From Populus alba (lineage: Eukaryota > Streptophyta > Magnoliopsida > Malpighiales > Salicaceae): a DNA stretch of 64,000 bases. This document shows positions 25,458-36,518 of the stretch, one piece after another; the first letter of the stretch is position 1; each line of letters begins with the position of its first letter. Both the position numbers and the translations under genes were made by a program. The notes beneath the pieces are model-generated. The model saw nothing but the letters and a program-made list of their open reading frames with translations. It did no database searches and was not told where the DNA came from. Location of the stretch: contig NC_133302.1 of assembly GCF_005239225.2 (NCBI RefSeq), positions 9,023,991 through 9,087,990 on the forward strand, given 5' to 3'.

Positions 25458-27384
25458 TATTAACCATTATAATATAATGTGAAGTCAACAAAGTCCTCAG
25501 TACCAGCTCTAGTATAATGTGAAAGCAAAAATGAAATCAGCACACACAAACACTTAGAGCCAAGATATGAAAGGTGTTTACAAGTGGTACGAGAGTTATT
25601 TTTTAAAATATTTTTTGATTGAAAATATATTAATATATTATTTTATTTATTTTTAAAGAATTACTTTTTACACCAACACATCAGAACAAACAAACAAAAA
25701 CTAAAAAAAACTTAATCTAAAAAAAATTAAAATTTATAAAAACACTGTTTATAATATAAAGACAAAAGCTCCTACCCTTTCCTACCACATCACAAAATAA
25801 AAGACCTCAAGCCTTTTGTGCCTGAGAAATTTAAAGGAAGTCAACAATGTGCACCCTCTGTAATGTCATGAGAAAATACTTGGATTTGAATTTTTTGAAT
25901 TTTTTGTTTTAAATTAATTTTTTTTTATATCATTTTGATCTCATGATGTCAATTACCCTGTAAAAGTTACCGTCTCTACTGCTTTTATGTTTCTTCTCTC
26001 AACTGAATGGGTTTGGAGCTAAATTTCCTTTCCTTGTTGAGTGAATTTAAGTTTAAAATTCTCTTAATTCATTATTGTGTTCATTATATTTGTTCTTTAT
26101 GCTTATGTCCAACCACCTGTTAAAGACAATGCTATGAGATCATCACTTCTTGTTCAAGGTGTCGTGGGTAATGCTGGAGGTTTAGCAAGATAAACATGTT
26201 TAGCTTTTAATTTTTAATTGCTAAACATCTATTTTAGGACAGTTCTGATCAGTAGGAGGTAGTTTGACATGCACTATTTTTAATTGCTAAACTCGTTTTT
26301 TGCCCAACTTGTGCTTGAGGGAAGATATTGAAAGCATTTTTAACAACCACGTTAAATCCTCTCTCTCTCACACAAAAAGCCATCTGCATCATGTATACTA
26401 TAGAGCCCATGAAACTTTGCTACCTAATGCTGAAAAGGATGAAATCTTAAGCACATCAGGTGATCATTAGCTTCGTTCCCTAGTGCATTTAGTTGGTCAC
26501 TCCTTTAAATCATATATTATAATGACTTTGATGCCCTGCTTCTTATATTGAGAAAGTAGCATATCGTGAGCCCTGCATCCAAATAATCATTATGGTTGTG
26601 GTAAATTAAGCTAGTTAATATGTTGGACCACGACAGAAAAGGGTTTGCAAGCATGTTCTCTCTTTACTGCTTAGAACAACCCTCGAGCATTGATCAGTGA
26701 TTCCTTTGTTGTCTTAGTGAAATTGTTGCTATTGATGATGTTGGAATTTAAGATCCTTTAATCAGTTAAACTCATCATTCACAAACATTTTACCTCAGTG
26801 AAGGCGAGGAATTGAGTTTCTATGAAGAAAACAACAATAGGAAGTGTTCATTAGTTTCTGCCAGTCTGAAAAAAGAAAGAAATAAATACTACAGATGTAC
26901 AGTCAAATGTGTTTGAAGCACTAAATCAACTAATACTACAGAAATAAATACTACAGATGTACAGTCCATTTAATTCCCTGATATTAAAAGTGAGAAACAT
27001 TTGTGATTTGCAAGAATGATGACTGACAGCACAAGGAATGAATAGCTTCAAGCGGGCTTCTTGCTTAGCTGAAGAATGTTATATCAATAATTTGAAAAAT
27101 ATTAATAATATTTTTATTTTTAAAAAATATTTTTAAAATATCAAAACAAATAGTCTTTTTAGTCTGGTTTTGGACAGATACATGTCCGGCCAAGGCTATA
27201 CATCACCAAATAAATCAAAGAAAAATGAATAACAAAACACTTGATTGTTGGCGAATAACAAAACGGTACCTATGATGAGAATTTTTATCATATCTGATGC
27301 ATGATGTGGCACATGCATGATTTAGACAATTCACCTTATGGTGCCGATGATGAGTTTAATTAAAAATGCATGATTTAGACAATT
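25458..27384. other. Intergenic DNA between the SAC9 relic and TNL scraps
   Basis: A foldback repeat lies at about 25585-25780. The stretch about 25730-25950 is partly repeated at 27457-27650 (AGCCTTTTGTGC, GCACCCTCTGT, GAGAAAATA). No ORF of note is present in 26000-27380. Confidence 0.5.
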
Positions 27385-27418
27385 CACCAGCCACCTCCAT
27401 GCTGCTTTGAAACGGAGC
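27385..27418 (+). pseudogene. TIR-exon scrap
   Basis: The segment ACCAGCCACCTCCATGCTGC continuing into TTTGAAACGG differs at only a few positions from the TIR exon of the TNL at 28352 (the TSHLYAALDR region). It is directly followed by a SAC9-like scrap, so two unrelated gene pieces are joined here. Confidence 0.55.
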
Positions 27419-27456
27419 AGTATATCCACGCATCACTTTATACTGGTTCAAAAGCT
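27419..27456 (+). pseudogene. SAC9-like exon scrap
   Basis: The bases ATATCCACGCATCACTTTAT plus ACTGGTTCAAAAGCT match 25390-25428 in the SAC9-like exon with a few changes. The similarity continues into the downstream non-coding DNA with an internal deletion, indicating a local duplication. Confidence 0.55.
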
Positions 27457-27756
27457 ATAAAAAATAAAAACACTTTTTATGCTATAAAGACAAATAGCTC
27501 TAAAATACTTGAAGCCTTTTGTGCATGGAAAATTTACAGAAAGTCAATAACATGCACCCTCTGTGATGTTGTGAGAAAATATTTAGATTTGAATTTTTTT
27601 AATTTTAAATTATTTTTTTGTATTTTTTATATCATTTTAATCTCTTATTTTAAAAATAAAAACTATTTTTTAATACATTTTTAAATTAAAAATACTTTAA
27701 AAAATAATAACTATAACATTACAAAAATAATTTCTCCACAAAATTATTCTAATATT

Positions 27757-27921
27757 GGACGAAACAGTTTATTTGATCGGGGCAGTAAAGTTCTCGAAAC
27801 AAATAAGAACAAACAAGTACTTAATAATATAGTTGAAGAGACATAATATAGTTGAAGAGACACATTTCTTGAGAAGATGATAGCATAACCGAGCAACAAG
27901 AATATTAAATGGGTTGGCGCC
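27757..27921 (+). pseudogene. NBS-domain scraps of a lost TNL
   Basis: 27757-27840 matches the RNBS-B region of the neighbouring TNL (29555-29640; GGCAGTAAAGTTCTC and AACAAGTACTTAA-type text). 27860-27921 matches 29934-29985 (CACATTTCTT, GCAACAAGAATATTA). About 300 bp between the two blocks is missing and the frame is not open, so these are remnants of a duplicated NBS exon. Confidence 0.65.
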
Positions 27922-28169
27922 CATTTCTTGACACAACACAGCTTTGTTCTTGCCCCTCCTAATTGATTTAATAGTTTTCATTTCCAGTTGAACATTAGGG
28001 TGTTTCAGTTCGCACGTTTACGTGGCCGGCAAAGCGGATGTTACGGCGCCAATTGCGGATCAATTATTTGACTGCTACAGGGCCGGCCTAAGTACCGGTT
28101 CTTTCCCTCCAGACTTACCCTGCCACCAGAGTCTTCCTCTCGTTTCCGCGACTGTTTCTCCACAAAACA

Positions 28170-31100
28170 ATGGCGGTGTTTTTCTTATTTCTCTCTATCT
28201 TTTTGTTTGTTTATATCTGGAGATTCATCATACGACACCGTCACATGTCTCCATCGCCATCTACTCATTCCACCTTAGCCACCGCCCAACCACAAGTAAT
28301 TAAATATGATGTCTTCCTTAGTTTCAGGGGAGAAGACACTCGTGTTGGTTTTACCAGCCACCTCTATGCTGCTTTGGACCGGAAACAAATCCTAACTTTC
28401 ATAGATTATCAGCTTCGGAGAGGAGGCGAGATTTCGGCATCACTTCTGAGAACAATTGAAGAGGCCAAGCTTTCTGTGATTGTTTTTACTGAAAACTATG
28501 CATCTTCCAAATGGTGCTTGGAGGAGCTTGCTAAGATTTTTGAACGTAGAAAAAATAATGGACAGATAGTTATTCCGGTATTCTACCAGGTGGATCCATC
28601 CCATGTAAGAAATCAAACAGGTAGCTTTGGGGGTGCATTTGCTAGACTCATAAGGAATAAAGCTCTGACGTTGGAAAAAGTGCAGAGCTTCAGAGGCGCT
28701 TTGACGGATGCAGCCAATCTATCTGGATGGAGCTTAGGGAATTCTGAGTAAGCTCTTCAAATATATCCCATGAGAAAATATTGGTTCATTTGTAATTTAA
28801 TTTAAAACTATTGAGAATGATGAGCTCTGTGAATCCATATTTATTTTATTTGATTTTGAAAACGTAGTAGCAAAAACACTTGTATATATACTACGTGGTT
28901 GGTTGTTTTTAATATATATATATTAAAAAAAATATTATTTAATATATATTAAAAAGTAATTATTACTATATATGTTTTAGGAGATAAAAAATAGATACTT
29001 AGGAATCCTTACGTTATATTTTACGAGGACATGTAATGTTTTCTTCTGTCTTTAAATAATATTCTATATATTTGAGTATGTTTATATGTTTTCTTCTTGT
29101 TTGTTAGGCTGGAGTCTGAATTTATTGAGAAAATCGTTGGAGATGTTATGAACAAATTGCAAGCCATGTCTTCAAGTCACACTACGGGTCTCTTTGGAAT
29201 TGATGTTCGTGTTAACAAAGTTGAGTCTTTGTTAAATATGAAATCTCCAGATGTTCTCATTTTAGGGATATGGGGAATGGGTGGTATCGGTAAGACAACG
29301 ATTGCTCAAGTTGTGTGCAACAAGGTTCGTTCTCGATTTGAAGGAATCTTTTTTGCAAACTTTAGACAACAATCTGATTTGCGAAGAAGATTTCTTAAAC
29401 GGCTGCTTGGCCCAGAAACTCTGAACACTATGGTCTCCTTGAGTTTCCGAGATACTTTGGTGAGGGATAGGCTTCGTCGTATAAAGGTTTTCATTGTTCT
29501 GGATGATGTGCATGATTTAACGCGTTTGGATGAATGGAGAGATTTGCTTGAGGGACGAAACAGTTCATTTGGTCCAGGCAGTAAAGTTCTCATAACAAGT
29601 AGGGACAAGCAAGTGCTTAAGAATGTAGTAGACGAAACATACGAGGTTGAGGGGTTGAACTATGAAGACGCTATTCAACTCTTTAGCTCAAAAGCCTTGA
29701 AGAATTGCATCCCCACCGTTGATCATAGAGTCTTGATAGATGAGATTGTAAGGCATGTACAAGGCAATCCGTTGGCTCTTAAAGTTTTGGGTTCCTCTCT
29801 CTATGGTAAGAGCATCGAAGAATGGCGCAGTGCATTGACTAAACTAGCTCAGGACCCTCAAATCGAAAGGGCGTTGAGAATTAGTTACGATGGGTTGGAT
29901 TCAGATCAAAAATCTTTATTTCTTGACATAGCACATTTCTTCATAAGATGGGAGCAAGACAAAGCAACAAGAATATTAGATGGCTTATATGGTCGGTCTG
30001 TGATTTTCGATATAACCACGCTAATTGATAAGTGTCTCATAAGTACTCCAACTAGTTACCGTTCTTGTGACATTCTAGAAATGCATGATTTACTACAAGA
30101 AATGGCATTTAACATTGTTCGTGCAGAATCTAAGTTTCCTGGCAAACGTAGCAGGTTATGTCATCTTCCTGATGTCGTTCATGTATTGGAGGAAAATAAG
30201 GTTAAAGCTACACCCATTAAATGTCGTTCATGTATTTGCTCAAAAGTTGATATTGTGTTTGAGTAGATTGTATTATTGTTTGTTTATTCTTTATTCTTGT
30301 TTAACAGGGAACTGAAGAAATTGAAGGCATATCTTTGAACACGGCCATGTTATCGAGACACATACACTTGAAATCTGATGCCTTCGCAATGATGGATGGT
30401 CTTAGATTTCTCCATTTCAATCAATATGGCCCCCCCGGAGAAGATAAAATTCTCCTTCCTCCTACTGGCCTCGAATATCTTCCTAATAAGCTGAGATATT
30501 TGAAATGGTATGGATTCCCTTCGAAATCCTTGCCCCCTTCTTTTCGTGCTGAACACCTTGTCGAGCTTGAGCTACGCGGAAATTTAAGAAAAATTGATCT
30601 GTCAATGGCCGAAAATTTAGAGTGCTTAATGCTCATGGACTGTCCAAGTTTGGAGCAAACTTCCATCAATGAAGTTCCAGAATCAGTTAATCGCAAGTTG
30701 AAACGTCTTTATCTAAGTGGTTGCTCAAAGATCACCGAGTTTCCAGAGAATTTAGAGTATATAGAAGAATTAAATCTAAGTGGAACTGCTATTAAAGAGG
30801 TGCCCTCATCAATCTAGTTTCTCACAAGACTCCGTCATTTGGATATGAGTGGTTGCTCAAAACTTGAAAACTTCCCAGAAATCACGGTGCCTATGAAATC
30901 TTTGCAGTATCTTGACTTGAGTAAAACAGGCATTAAAGAGATACCCTCATCATTCAAGGATATGATATCTTTGATTACTCTAGAGTTACATGGAACACCT
31001 ATTGGAGAGCTACCCTTGTCAATCAAAGATATGGTATGTTTGAGCATGCTGACTTTGAATGGAACGCCTATTAAAGCGTTACCTGAGCTTCCCCCTTCGG

Positions 31101-31870
31101 TGTGGTGTCTAACAACACATGACTGTGCATCACTAGAAACCGTCAATATCGGCAGATTCTGGCATCTAATGGATTTTACAAATTGCTTCAAATTGGATCA
31201 GAAACCACTGATAGCAGCAATGCATTTGAAAATTCAGGTATCTCTCTAAACCCCCTTGTCTTTCTTTCTTCTCTCTTTCTTGCTTGCTTCATCACATTTT
31301 CGAAATGTAACTTTTGTGTTACAGTCCGGAGAGGAGATCCGACAAACAAGACAGGGCGCAATTCGAATGGTTCTACCGGGGAGTGAAATTCCAGAATGGT
31401 TCGGTGAGAAAGGAATTGGATCTTCAATCACCATACCGTTGCCCTCAAATTGTCATCACCTCAAGGGAATTGCTTTTTGCCTTGTCTTTCTATTCTCTCT
31501 TGCCTCCCGTGACATGCTTCGTGAAAGCAATGGTTCTTCTGCTGTATATTTTGATTACCATGTTAAAAGTGAAAACGGTGAGCATGATGGTGATGAAGAA
31601 GTCGTCTGCGCTTCCCGGGAAAGGCGTTATGCATTATATTCCTTGATGCCAAGTGACTCAGATCACATGATTCTACACTACGAGCTCGATTTGGTAAATC
31701 ATTTACGTAAATATTCTGGCAATGAAGTTACATTTGAATTCTACCATTTTTTGAGCAAACATGGGAGGAAGGTAGGTTATGAGATCCGAAGGCCTTTCAA
31801 GTTGAAAAGCTGGGGGGTGTATCTGCACTTTGATGAAAATATACGTAAAAGAAAATTTTGGGAGATGTAA
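28170..31870 (+). CDS. TIR-NBS-LRR resistance protein with premature stop
   Basis: Four exons, 28170-28747, 29108-30200, 30308-31237 and 31325-31870, join in frame through GT-AG introns; read through they would give about 1048 residues. The N-terminus (residues 2-21) is a hydrophobic anchor. The TIR domain follows (YDVFLSFRGEDTR, SSKWCLEEL with the NADase-type Glu). The NB-ARC shows GIWGMGGIGKTT, VFIVLDDV, GPGSKVLITSRD, GNPLALKVLG and EMHDLLQEM. Exon 3 opens GTEEIEGISL and carries LRRs (LYLSGCSKITEFP, DMSGCSKLENFP). Exon 4 is the post-LRR C-JID domain (LPGSEIPEWF). TNLs sense pathogen effectors and signal through TIR NADase activity. A TAG at 30815-30817 interrupts the LRR frame (after KEVPSSI) and truncates the product to about 726 residues; the frame is otherwise open to the end. 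It may act as a truncated TIR-NBS protein or be a recent pseudogene. Confidence 0.88.
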
Positions 31871-32075
31871 AAGAAATTGAATGGGAGAAAGAGTTCTGTA
31901 ATTACTGCAGATTGTTCTTCAATTATTACTTGGTTTTCTAGATAGCTGTAAATATTGTTCTTCCCTTGCAACTGACTAACGAACTCACTCTCTGTTATTC
32001 AACTAATTCCTCAACTAACTGTAACAGCCATTTAACTAATGAATACTAACAACAAAAGAAAAACAGTGAGTATTC

Positions 32076-32402
32076 TGTTGAATTAAACTCAACCTCTAGA
32101 TGGTCAAGGAAGGCAACCACCAGCTGCCACCGACCAGCCACACCCACAGCCGCCAGCCGCCTTCACACTTGAAGAAAGTTTGAATTTTCGTATTCTGTTT
32201 TTGTGTATAAATAGAGTGCCCAGCTTATGTTATATGAGTGGAGAGAATTGAGAGGAACACTAGTAAGAGAATAGAGAGAGAGAGGGCGTGTATTGTTAAG
32301 CTTTTGTGTTTAATTGTAAGCTTCGGTTTTGTGTAATAAAACAGTGTGTTTTATCCCCTCTGAGTGTTTCAAAGCCACCACCAGTGGTTTCTCCCACCAA
32401 CA
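32076..32402 (+). repeat. Left LTR of the copia element
   Basis: TG to CA ends; a TATAAATAG box at 32206-32214 and an AATAAA signal near 32336 are plausible promoter and polyadenylation elements. Confidence 0.95.
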
Positions 32403-32404
32403 AT

Positions 32405-32416
32405 TGGTATCAGAGC
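32405..32416 (+). promoter_or_regulatory. Primer-binding site, initiator tRNA-Met
   Basis: TGGTATCAGAGC, complementary to the 3' end of plant initiator tRNA-Met, starts two bases after the left LTR, as is typical of plant copia elements. Confidence 0.93.
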
Positions 32417-32660
32417 CCCGTTCATCGGAAAACAGAAGAGTTTTGGGGTATATCCGAATTTTCAAAATTGTCAAAAACAAGTTTTGATCATTCCAGAGTG
32501 TAGATCTCATCAAGACGAACTCACTGCCGCAAAAATCAGCCAAATCGGAGTTCGGGGTAGCCCACACGCGCCTCCTGAATATTCAGCCAGATCGCCCACG
32601 CGCATCCCACGCGCCCCGAGGTTGAAGACGACTGAGCCACACGCGCGCCATATTTGAGTC

Positions 32661-32812
32661 GCGCCGAGCCGTATACGCCGAGTCCTAGCCGAGCCATAAG
32701 CCGAGTCAAGCCGAGCTGTATCTCGCGCCGAGCCGAGCCGCGTTCCAGCCTCAGCCGAGCCGAAGGCATATTCCCCAGAATATTCCACAGAATATTCCCA
32801 GAATATTCCCGG
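32661..32812 (+). repeat. GCCGAG-rich and AGAATATTCC leader repeats
   Basis: The untranslated leader between primer-binding site and ORF carries about eight GCCGAG units within about 105 bp (32661-32764), then three AGAATATTCC-like units (32769-32812). The first block is strikingly GC-rich for this window. A packaging or dimerisation role is possible but not shown. Confidence 0.8.
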
Positions 32813-32994
32813 TTCAACCCAGTGAACCGCCCGCCGTACAGAATTGGTTTTTTGACCGGTTCACCCATTGTCTGACCCGATTTCAACAAAGTCAGACCGG
32901 TTCCCTACTATTTGGACCATTCCGGATCGATCTACAGTGTCCGTTTGTCCAAATTCGGCTCCCAAAGAGGAGATATAGTCATTAAAAGAGCAAA

Positions 32995-35730
32995 ATGACT
33001 ACAGAAGGTACACATACACTCATTCCAAAGCTGACCAAAGACAACTATGATAGTTGGTGCATCAGATTGAAGGCATTTCTTGGGTCACAAGAGTGTTTGG
33101 ATATTGTACAAACTGGTTATGATGAACCAGAGTCCAAAGAAAGAGAAGATGCTTTACAAGAGGCTCAGAAGCAAGCCTTGAAAGTCAACAGAAAGAAGGA
33201 CAACAAAGCCAAGACCATCATCTACCAAGGTCTTGATGAAGATACATTCGAGATCATAGCTTCCGCTGAAACATCACATGATATATGGGAGGCTCTCCAA
33301 CAGAAATACAAAGGTGCTGACAGAATCAAGAAGATTCGTCTTCAATCTTTGCGAGGTGAATTTGAGTTATTGCAAATGAAGTCCACGGAGTCTATTTCTG
33401 ATTATCACACAAGGATTATGGTGATAATCAACCAGATGAGGAGAAATGGAGAAGCCATCATCGATGCTCGAATTACTGAAAAAATTTTGAGATCCCTAGA
33501 TCCAAAATTCGATTTTGTTGTTGTCGCAATTGAAGAGTCCAAAGATGTGGACAAGTTGACGGTTGATGAGCTTATGAGTTCTTTGCAAGCTCATGAGCAG
33601 AAGATAGTAAAGCGAAATGTAGATAAGGCCATCGAGCATGCCTTACAAGCAAAGTTGTCCCTCAAGGACAGATATGAGCAAGAGGAGACTTCATCAAGTG
33701 GCTACACCACTCAAGCAGGAAGTCAACAATCCAGAGGAGGATTCCAGAGATTCCAAGGAAGAGGTTCTTGGAATACAAGCTTTAGAGGAAGAGGTGGTAG
33801 AAACACCACCAGAGGAGGCCGAGGACAACAAGCATTCACTCCCAGAGGAAGAGGAGGCGGTTACAATAACCGTGACAAGAGGAATATCCAATGTTATAGT
33901 TGCAATCAATTTGGGCACTATAGCACTGAATGCAGAAGAAAAGCTCCGTTAGAGATACGTGAGCAAGCCAACTATGTAGAGAAGGATGATAGAGAAGAAA
34001 CTGCATTTCTTGTCCAACAAGGACTTGATAAGAAAAAGGAGGACATATGGTATCTAGATACTGGAGCCAGCAATCACATGTGCGGCTACCGAGAGTTATT
34101 TAGTAATCTAGATGAGACCAAGCAAGGTCTAGTTACTTTTGGAGATACCACAAAGGTTCCATTCAAAGGTAAAGGCAACATCCCAGTCAAGATGAAGAAT
34201 GGCGATTCCAGCTACATCGCCGATGTCTATTATGTCCCAGCCATAAAACAGAACCTAATCAGCTTAGGTCAACTTTTGGAGAGAGGCTATACTTTTTACT
34301 CGGAGAATTGTCATCTGGCAATTAGAGACAATAATTGGAGATTAATGGCCTATGTGAAAATGTCCAAGAATAGGATGTTTCCTTTGAACATCCAGTATGA
34401 TGCAGCAAGGTGTTTGAGTGCCATCACCAACAGTGAAGAATGGCTTTGGCACCTGAGGCTTGGACATCTGAATTTCACGAGTCTGAAGATGCTAGCAAGC
34501 AAGAAGATGGTCAAAGGTTTGCCTCACATTGATCATCCAGATGAAGTCTGTGAGAGTTGTGTCCTCAGCAAACATCACAGATCCAGTTTTGCTAAAGAAG
34601 TCAACTGGAGAGCAAAGAGGCCACTGGAGTTAGTACACACAGATGTGTGTGGCCCAATCGCGCCTATGTCGACTGGACAAAATAGGTACTTCCTCACTTT
34701 TACTGATGATTTTAGTAGAAAGACGTGGATATACTTTCTGAAGAGGAAGTCAGAAGTATTCAATTGTTTTAAAGATTTTAAAGCAATTGTGGAGAAACAA
34801 ACTGGTTATACGATCAGAACAGTGAGATCTGATCAAGGAGGAGAATATACAGCCAATGACTTTGAAGCCTATTGTACACAACAAGGCATCAGACATCAGA
34901 CAACGCCAGCTTATACACCACAGCTGAATGGTGTAGCAGAAAGGAAGAATCGCACGATTCTTGACATGGCAAGAAGTCTGCTCAAAGCAAAGAAGTTGCC
35001 CAAGCAATACTGGGCTGAAGCTGTATCATGTGCAGTGTATCTACTGAATCGCTGCCCAACCAGAAGTTTGCAAGGAGTTACTCCAGAAGAAGCATGGAGT
35101 GGTCACAAACCAAGTGTTACTCATCTACGAGTCTTTGGTTGTGTGGCATATGCAAAGATCCCAGATGCAAGAAGGAAAAAGCTCGATGATAAGAGCGAGA
35201 AATGCATCTTTGTGGGATATGGTGAAAGAAGGATGGGATACAGGCTGTATAATCCCATCACGAAGAAGGTGATTACGAGTAGAGATGTTATCTTTGAAGA
35301 AGATAAATCTTTGGCATGGAATGGTGATCAAGAAGCAATCAAATGGATCAATCTTGATTTGATCCTTGAAGGAGAAGAAGTACCAACAGTACCTGTAGAA
35401 GAACCGATTGTGCCAGCAGCTGAACCACAAAGTCCAGTGTTTATACCAGCAGTTGAACCACAAAGTCCGGTACACAGTTTCCCTGTATTCAACAGGAGGA
35501 ACACACCAGGAGCATCATCATCAACACCACCATCAGCATCCTCGTCAGAAGGACCAAGAAAGATGCGGAATCTTGAAGAGTTGTACGATACCACTCAGGT
35601 TATGGAAGATACAACTCTGTTTTGTTTCCATGCAGATAAGGACCCACCAGAAAAGAAGAAAGCAATAGGTGTCAAAAGGGTCTACAAGCAGAGAGAAGTG
35701 TTCATGCTTGGCATGATATCTCTCGATTGA
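32995..35730 (+). CDS. Copia gag-protease-integrase polyprotein, RT deleted
   Basis: 911 codons in one open frame. Residues about 1-230 are a UBN2-type gag. A CX2CX4HX4C zinc knuckle sits at 300-313. The protease site is DTGAS at 355-359. The integrase zinc-binding H486/H491/C519/C522 is followed by the catalytic core with D550, D613 and E649 (a D,D-35-E arrangement; [26 protein letters not shown]). The frame then reaches [11 protein letters not shown], normally the start of the reverse transcriptase domain, and passes within a few residues to LGMISLD and a stop, text like the usual extreme C-terminus. RT and RNase H, roughly 500 residues in relatives, are therefore missing by an apparently in-frame deletion. 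The ATG lies about 590 bp after the LTR, as usual. The product could make particles and integrate DNA but not copy RNA, so mobility would need a helper element. Confidence 0.93.
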   Translation: MTTEGTHTLIPKLTKDNYDSWCIRLKAFLGSQECLDIVQTGYDEPESKEREDALQEAQKQALKVNRKKDNKAKTIIYQGLDEDTFEIIASAETSHDIWEALQQKYKGADRIKKIRLQSLRGEFELLQMKSTESISDYHTRIMVIINQMRRNGEAIIDARITEKILRSLDPKFDFVVVAIEESKDVDKLTVDELMSSLQAHEQKIVKRNVDKAIEHALQAKLSLKDRYEQEETSSSGYTTQAGSQQSRGGFQRFQGRGSWNTSFRGRGGRNTTRGGRGQQAFTPRGRGGGYNNRDKRNIQCYSCNQFGHYSTECRRKAPLEIREQANYVEKDDREETAFLVQQGLDKKKEDIWYLDTGASNHMCGYRELFSNLDETKQGLVTFGDTTKVPFKGKGNIPVKMKNGDSSYIADVYYVPAIKQNLISLGQLLERGYTFYSENCHLAIRDNNWRLMAYVKMSKNRMFPLNIQYDAARCLSAITNSEEWLWHLRLGHLNFTSLKMLASKKMVKGLPHIDHPDEVCESCVLSKHHRSSFAKEVNWRAKRPLELVHTDVCGPIAPMSTGQNRYFLTFTDDFSRKTWIYFLKRKSEVFNCFKDFKAIVEKQTGYTIRTVRSDQGGEYTANDFEAYCTQQGIRHQTTPAYTPQLNGVAERKNRTILDMARSLLKAKKLPKQYWAEAVSCAVYLLNRCPTRSLQGVTPEEAWSGHKPSVTHLRVFGCVAYAKIPDARRKKLDDKSEKCIFVGYGERRMGYRLYNPITKKVITSRDVIFEEDKSLAWNGDQEAIKWINLDLILEGEEVPTVPVEEPIVPAAEPQSPVFIPAVEPQSPVHSFPVFNRRNTPGASSSTPPSASSSEGPRKMRNLEELYDTTQVMEDTTLFCFHADKDPPEKKKAIGVKRVYKQREVFMLGMISLD

Positions 35731-35734
35731 GTTT

Positions 35735-35746
35735 AAAGGGGAGATT
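35735..35746 (+). promoter_or_regulatory. Polypurine tract
   Basis: AAAGGGGAGATT lies immediately before the right LTR, the expected site for plus-strand priming. Confidence 0.9.
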
Positions 35747-36073
35747 TGTTGAATTAAACTCAACCTCTAGATGGTCAAGGAAGGCAACCACCAGCTGCCA
35801 CCGACCAGCCACACCCACAGCCGCCAGCCGCCTTCACACTTGAAGAAAGTTTGAATTTTCGTATTCTGTTTTTGTGTATAAATAGAGTGCCCAGCTTATG
35901 TTATATGAGTGGAGAGAATTGAGAGGAACACTAGTAAGAGAATAGAGAGAGAGAGGGCGTGTATTGTTAAGCTTTTGTGTTTAATTGTAAGCTTCGGTTT
36001 TGTGTAATAAAACAGTGTGTTTTATCCCCTCTGAGTGTTTCAAAGCCACCACCAGTGGTTTCTCCCACCAACA
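35747..36073 (+). repeat. Right LTR of the copia element
   Basis: Same 327 bp as the left LTR, without a difference that I could find by reading both. Confidence 0.95.
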
Positions 36074-36518
36074 TATTCAAGATTTTATTATTGCATATTT
36101 TATAACTCTTTAAATAAACTTAAAACTAGCTCAAAAAACTAAGAAATATGAAAATAAAAATGCAAATGAGAAATGAGTGGCAGAGCAAACAGGCAAGATC
36201 TTTTGCTAACTCAATATAAACCTTATCAAAATCACCAAGCTTTCATGTTCTGCATGAAAGTAAGCAGTAATTAAACCAAGCTAAGTTGAACCAAGGGTTA
36301 TTTCTATTTCTGACAAGCAATCAACTTATAAGAGGATTCCTTGAAATTCAAAAAAAAAAAAGTAACTTTTTTCTCGAATAGTGAAAACAAATGGCATCAA
36401 TGTGGATCGAAACTACGAAAGACAAGTGAGAAATGGATCAAAATAAGCAAAACTGAACCATGACCGCTTCAATTCATTATACCAAGATGAACCCTCCTTA
36501 AGTTGGCTTCTAAAAACT
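36074..36518. other. Intergenic DNA after the copia element
   Basis: Begins with the target duplication TATTC. No gene is supportable. Confidence 0.5.

Larger units (their letters stand above)
32076..36073 (+). mobile_element. Ty1/copia LTR retrotransposon lacking RT
   Basis: Two 327-bp LTRs (32076-32402, 35747-36073) begin TGTTG and end CAACA and look identical by eye. They are flanked by a perfect 5-bp target duplication TATTC (32071-32075, 36074-36078). A primer-binding site for initiator tRNA-Met (TGGTATCAGAGC) follows the left LTR and a polypurine tract precedes the right. The 3,998-bp element holds one ORF with gag, protease and integrase, in the Ty1/copia order, but no reverse transcriptase or RNase H. 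LTR identity implies a very recent insertion. It sits 206 bp downstream of the TNL stop codon in the same orientation. Confidence 0.95.

Noticed and set aside
29262..29608. Two minus-strand ORFs inside the NBS exon
   Set aside because: They are antisense shadows of the TNL NB-ARC exon, whose sense frame carries all expected motifs.
32310..32889. Overlapping ORFs on both strands in the copia leader, with Arg/Ala-rich or Ser/Arg-rich text
   Set aside because: They arise from the GCCGAG repeats and have no domain; the leader is non-coding in related elements.
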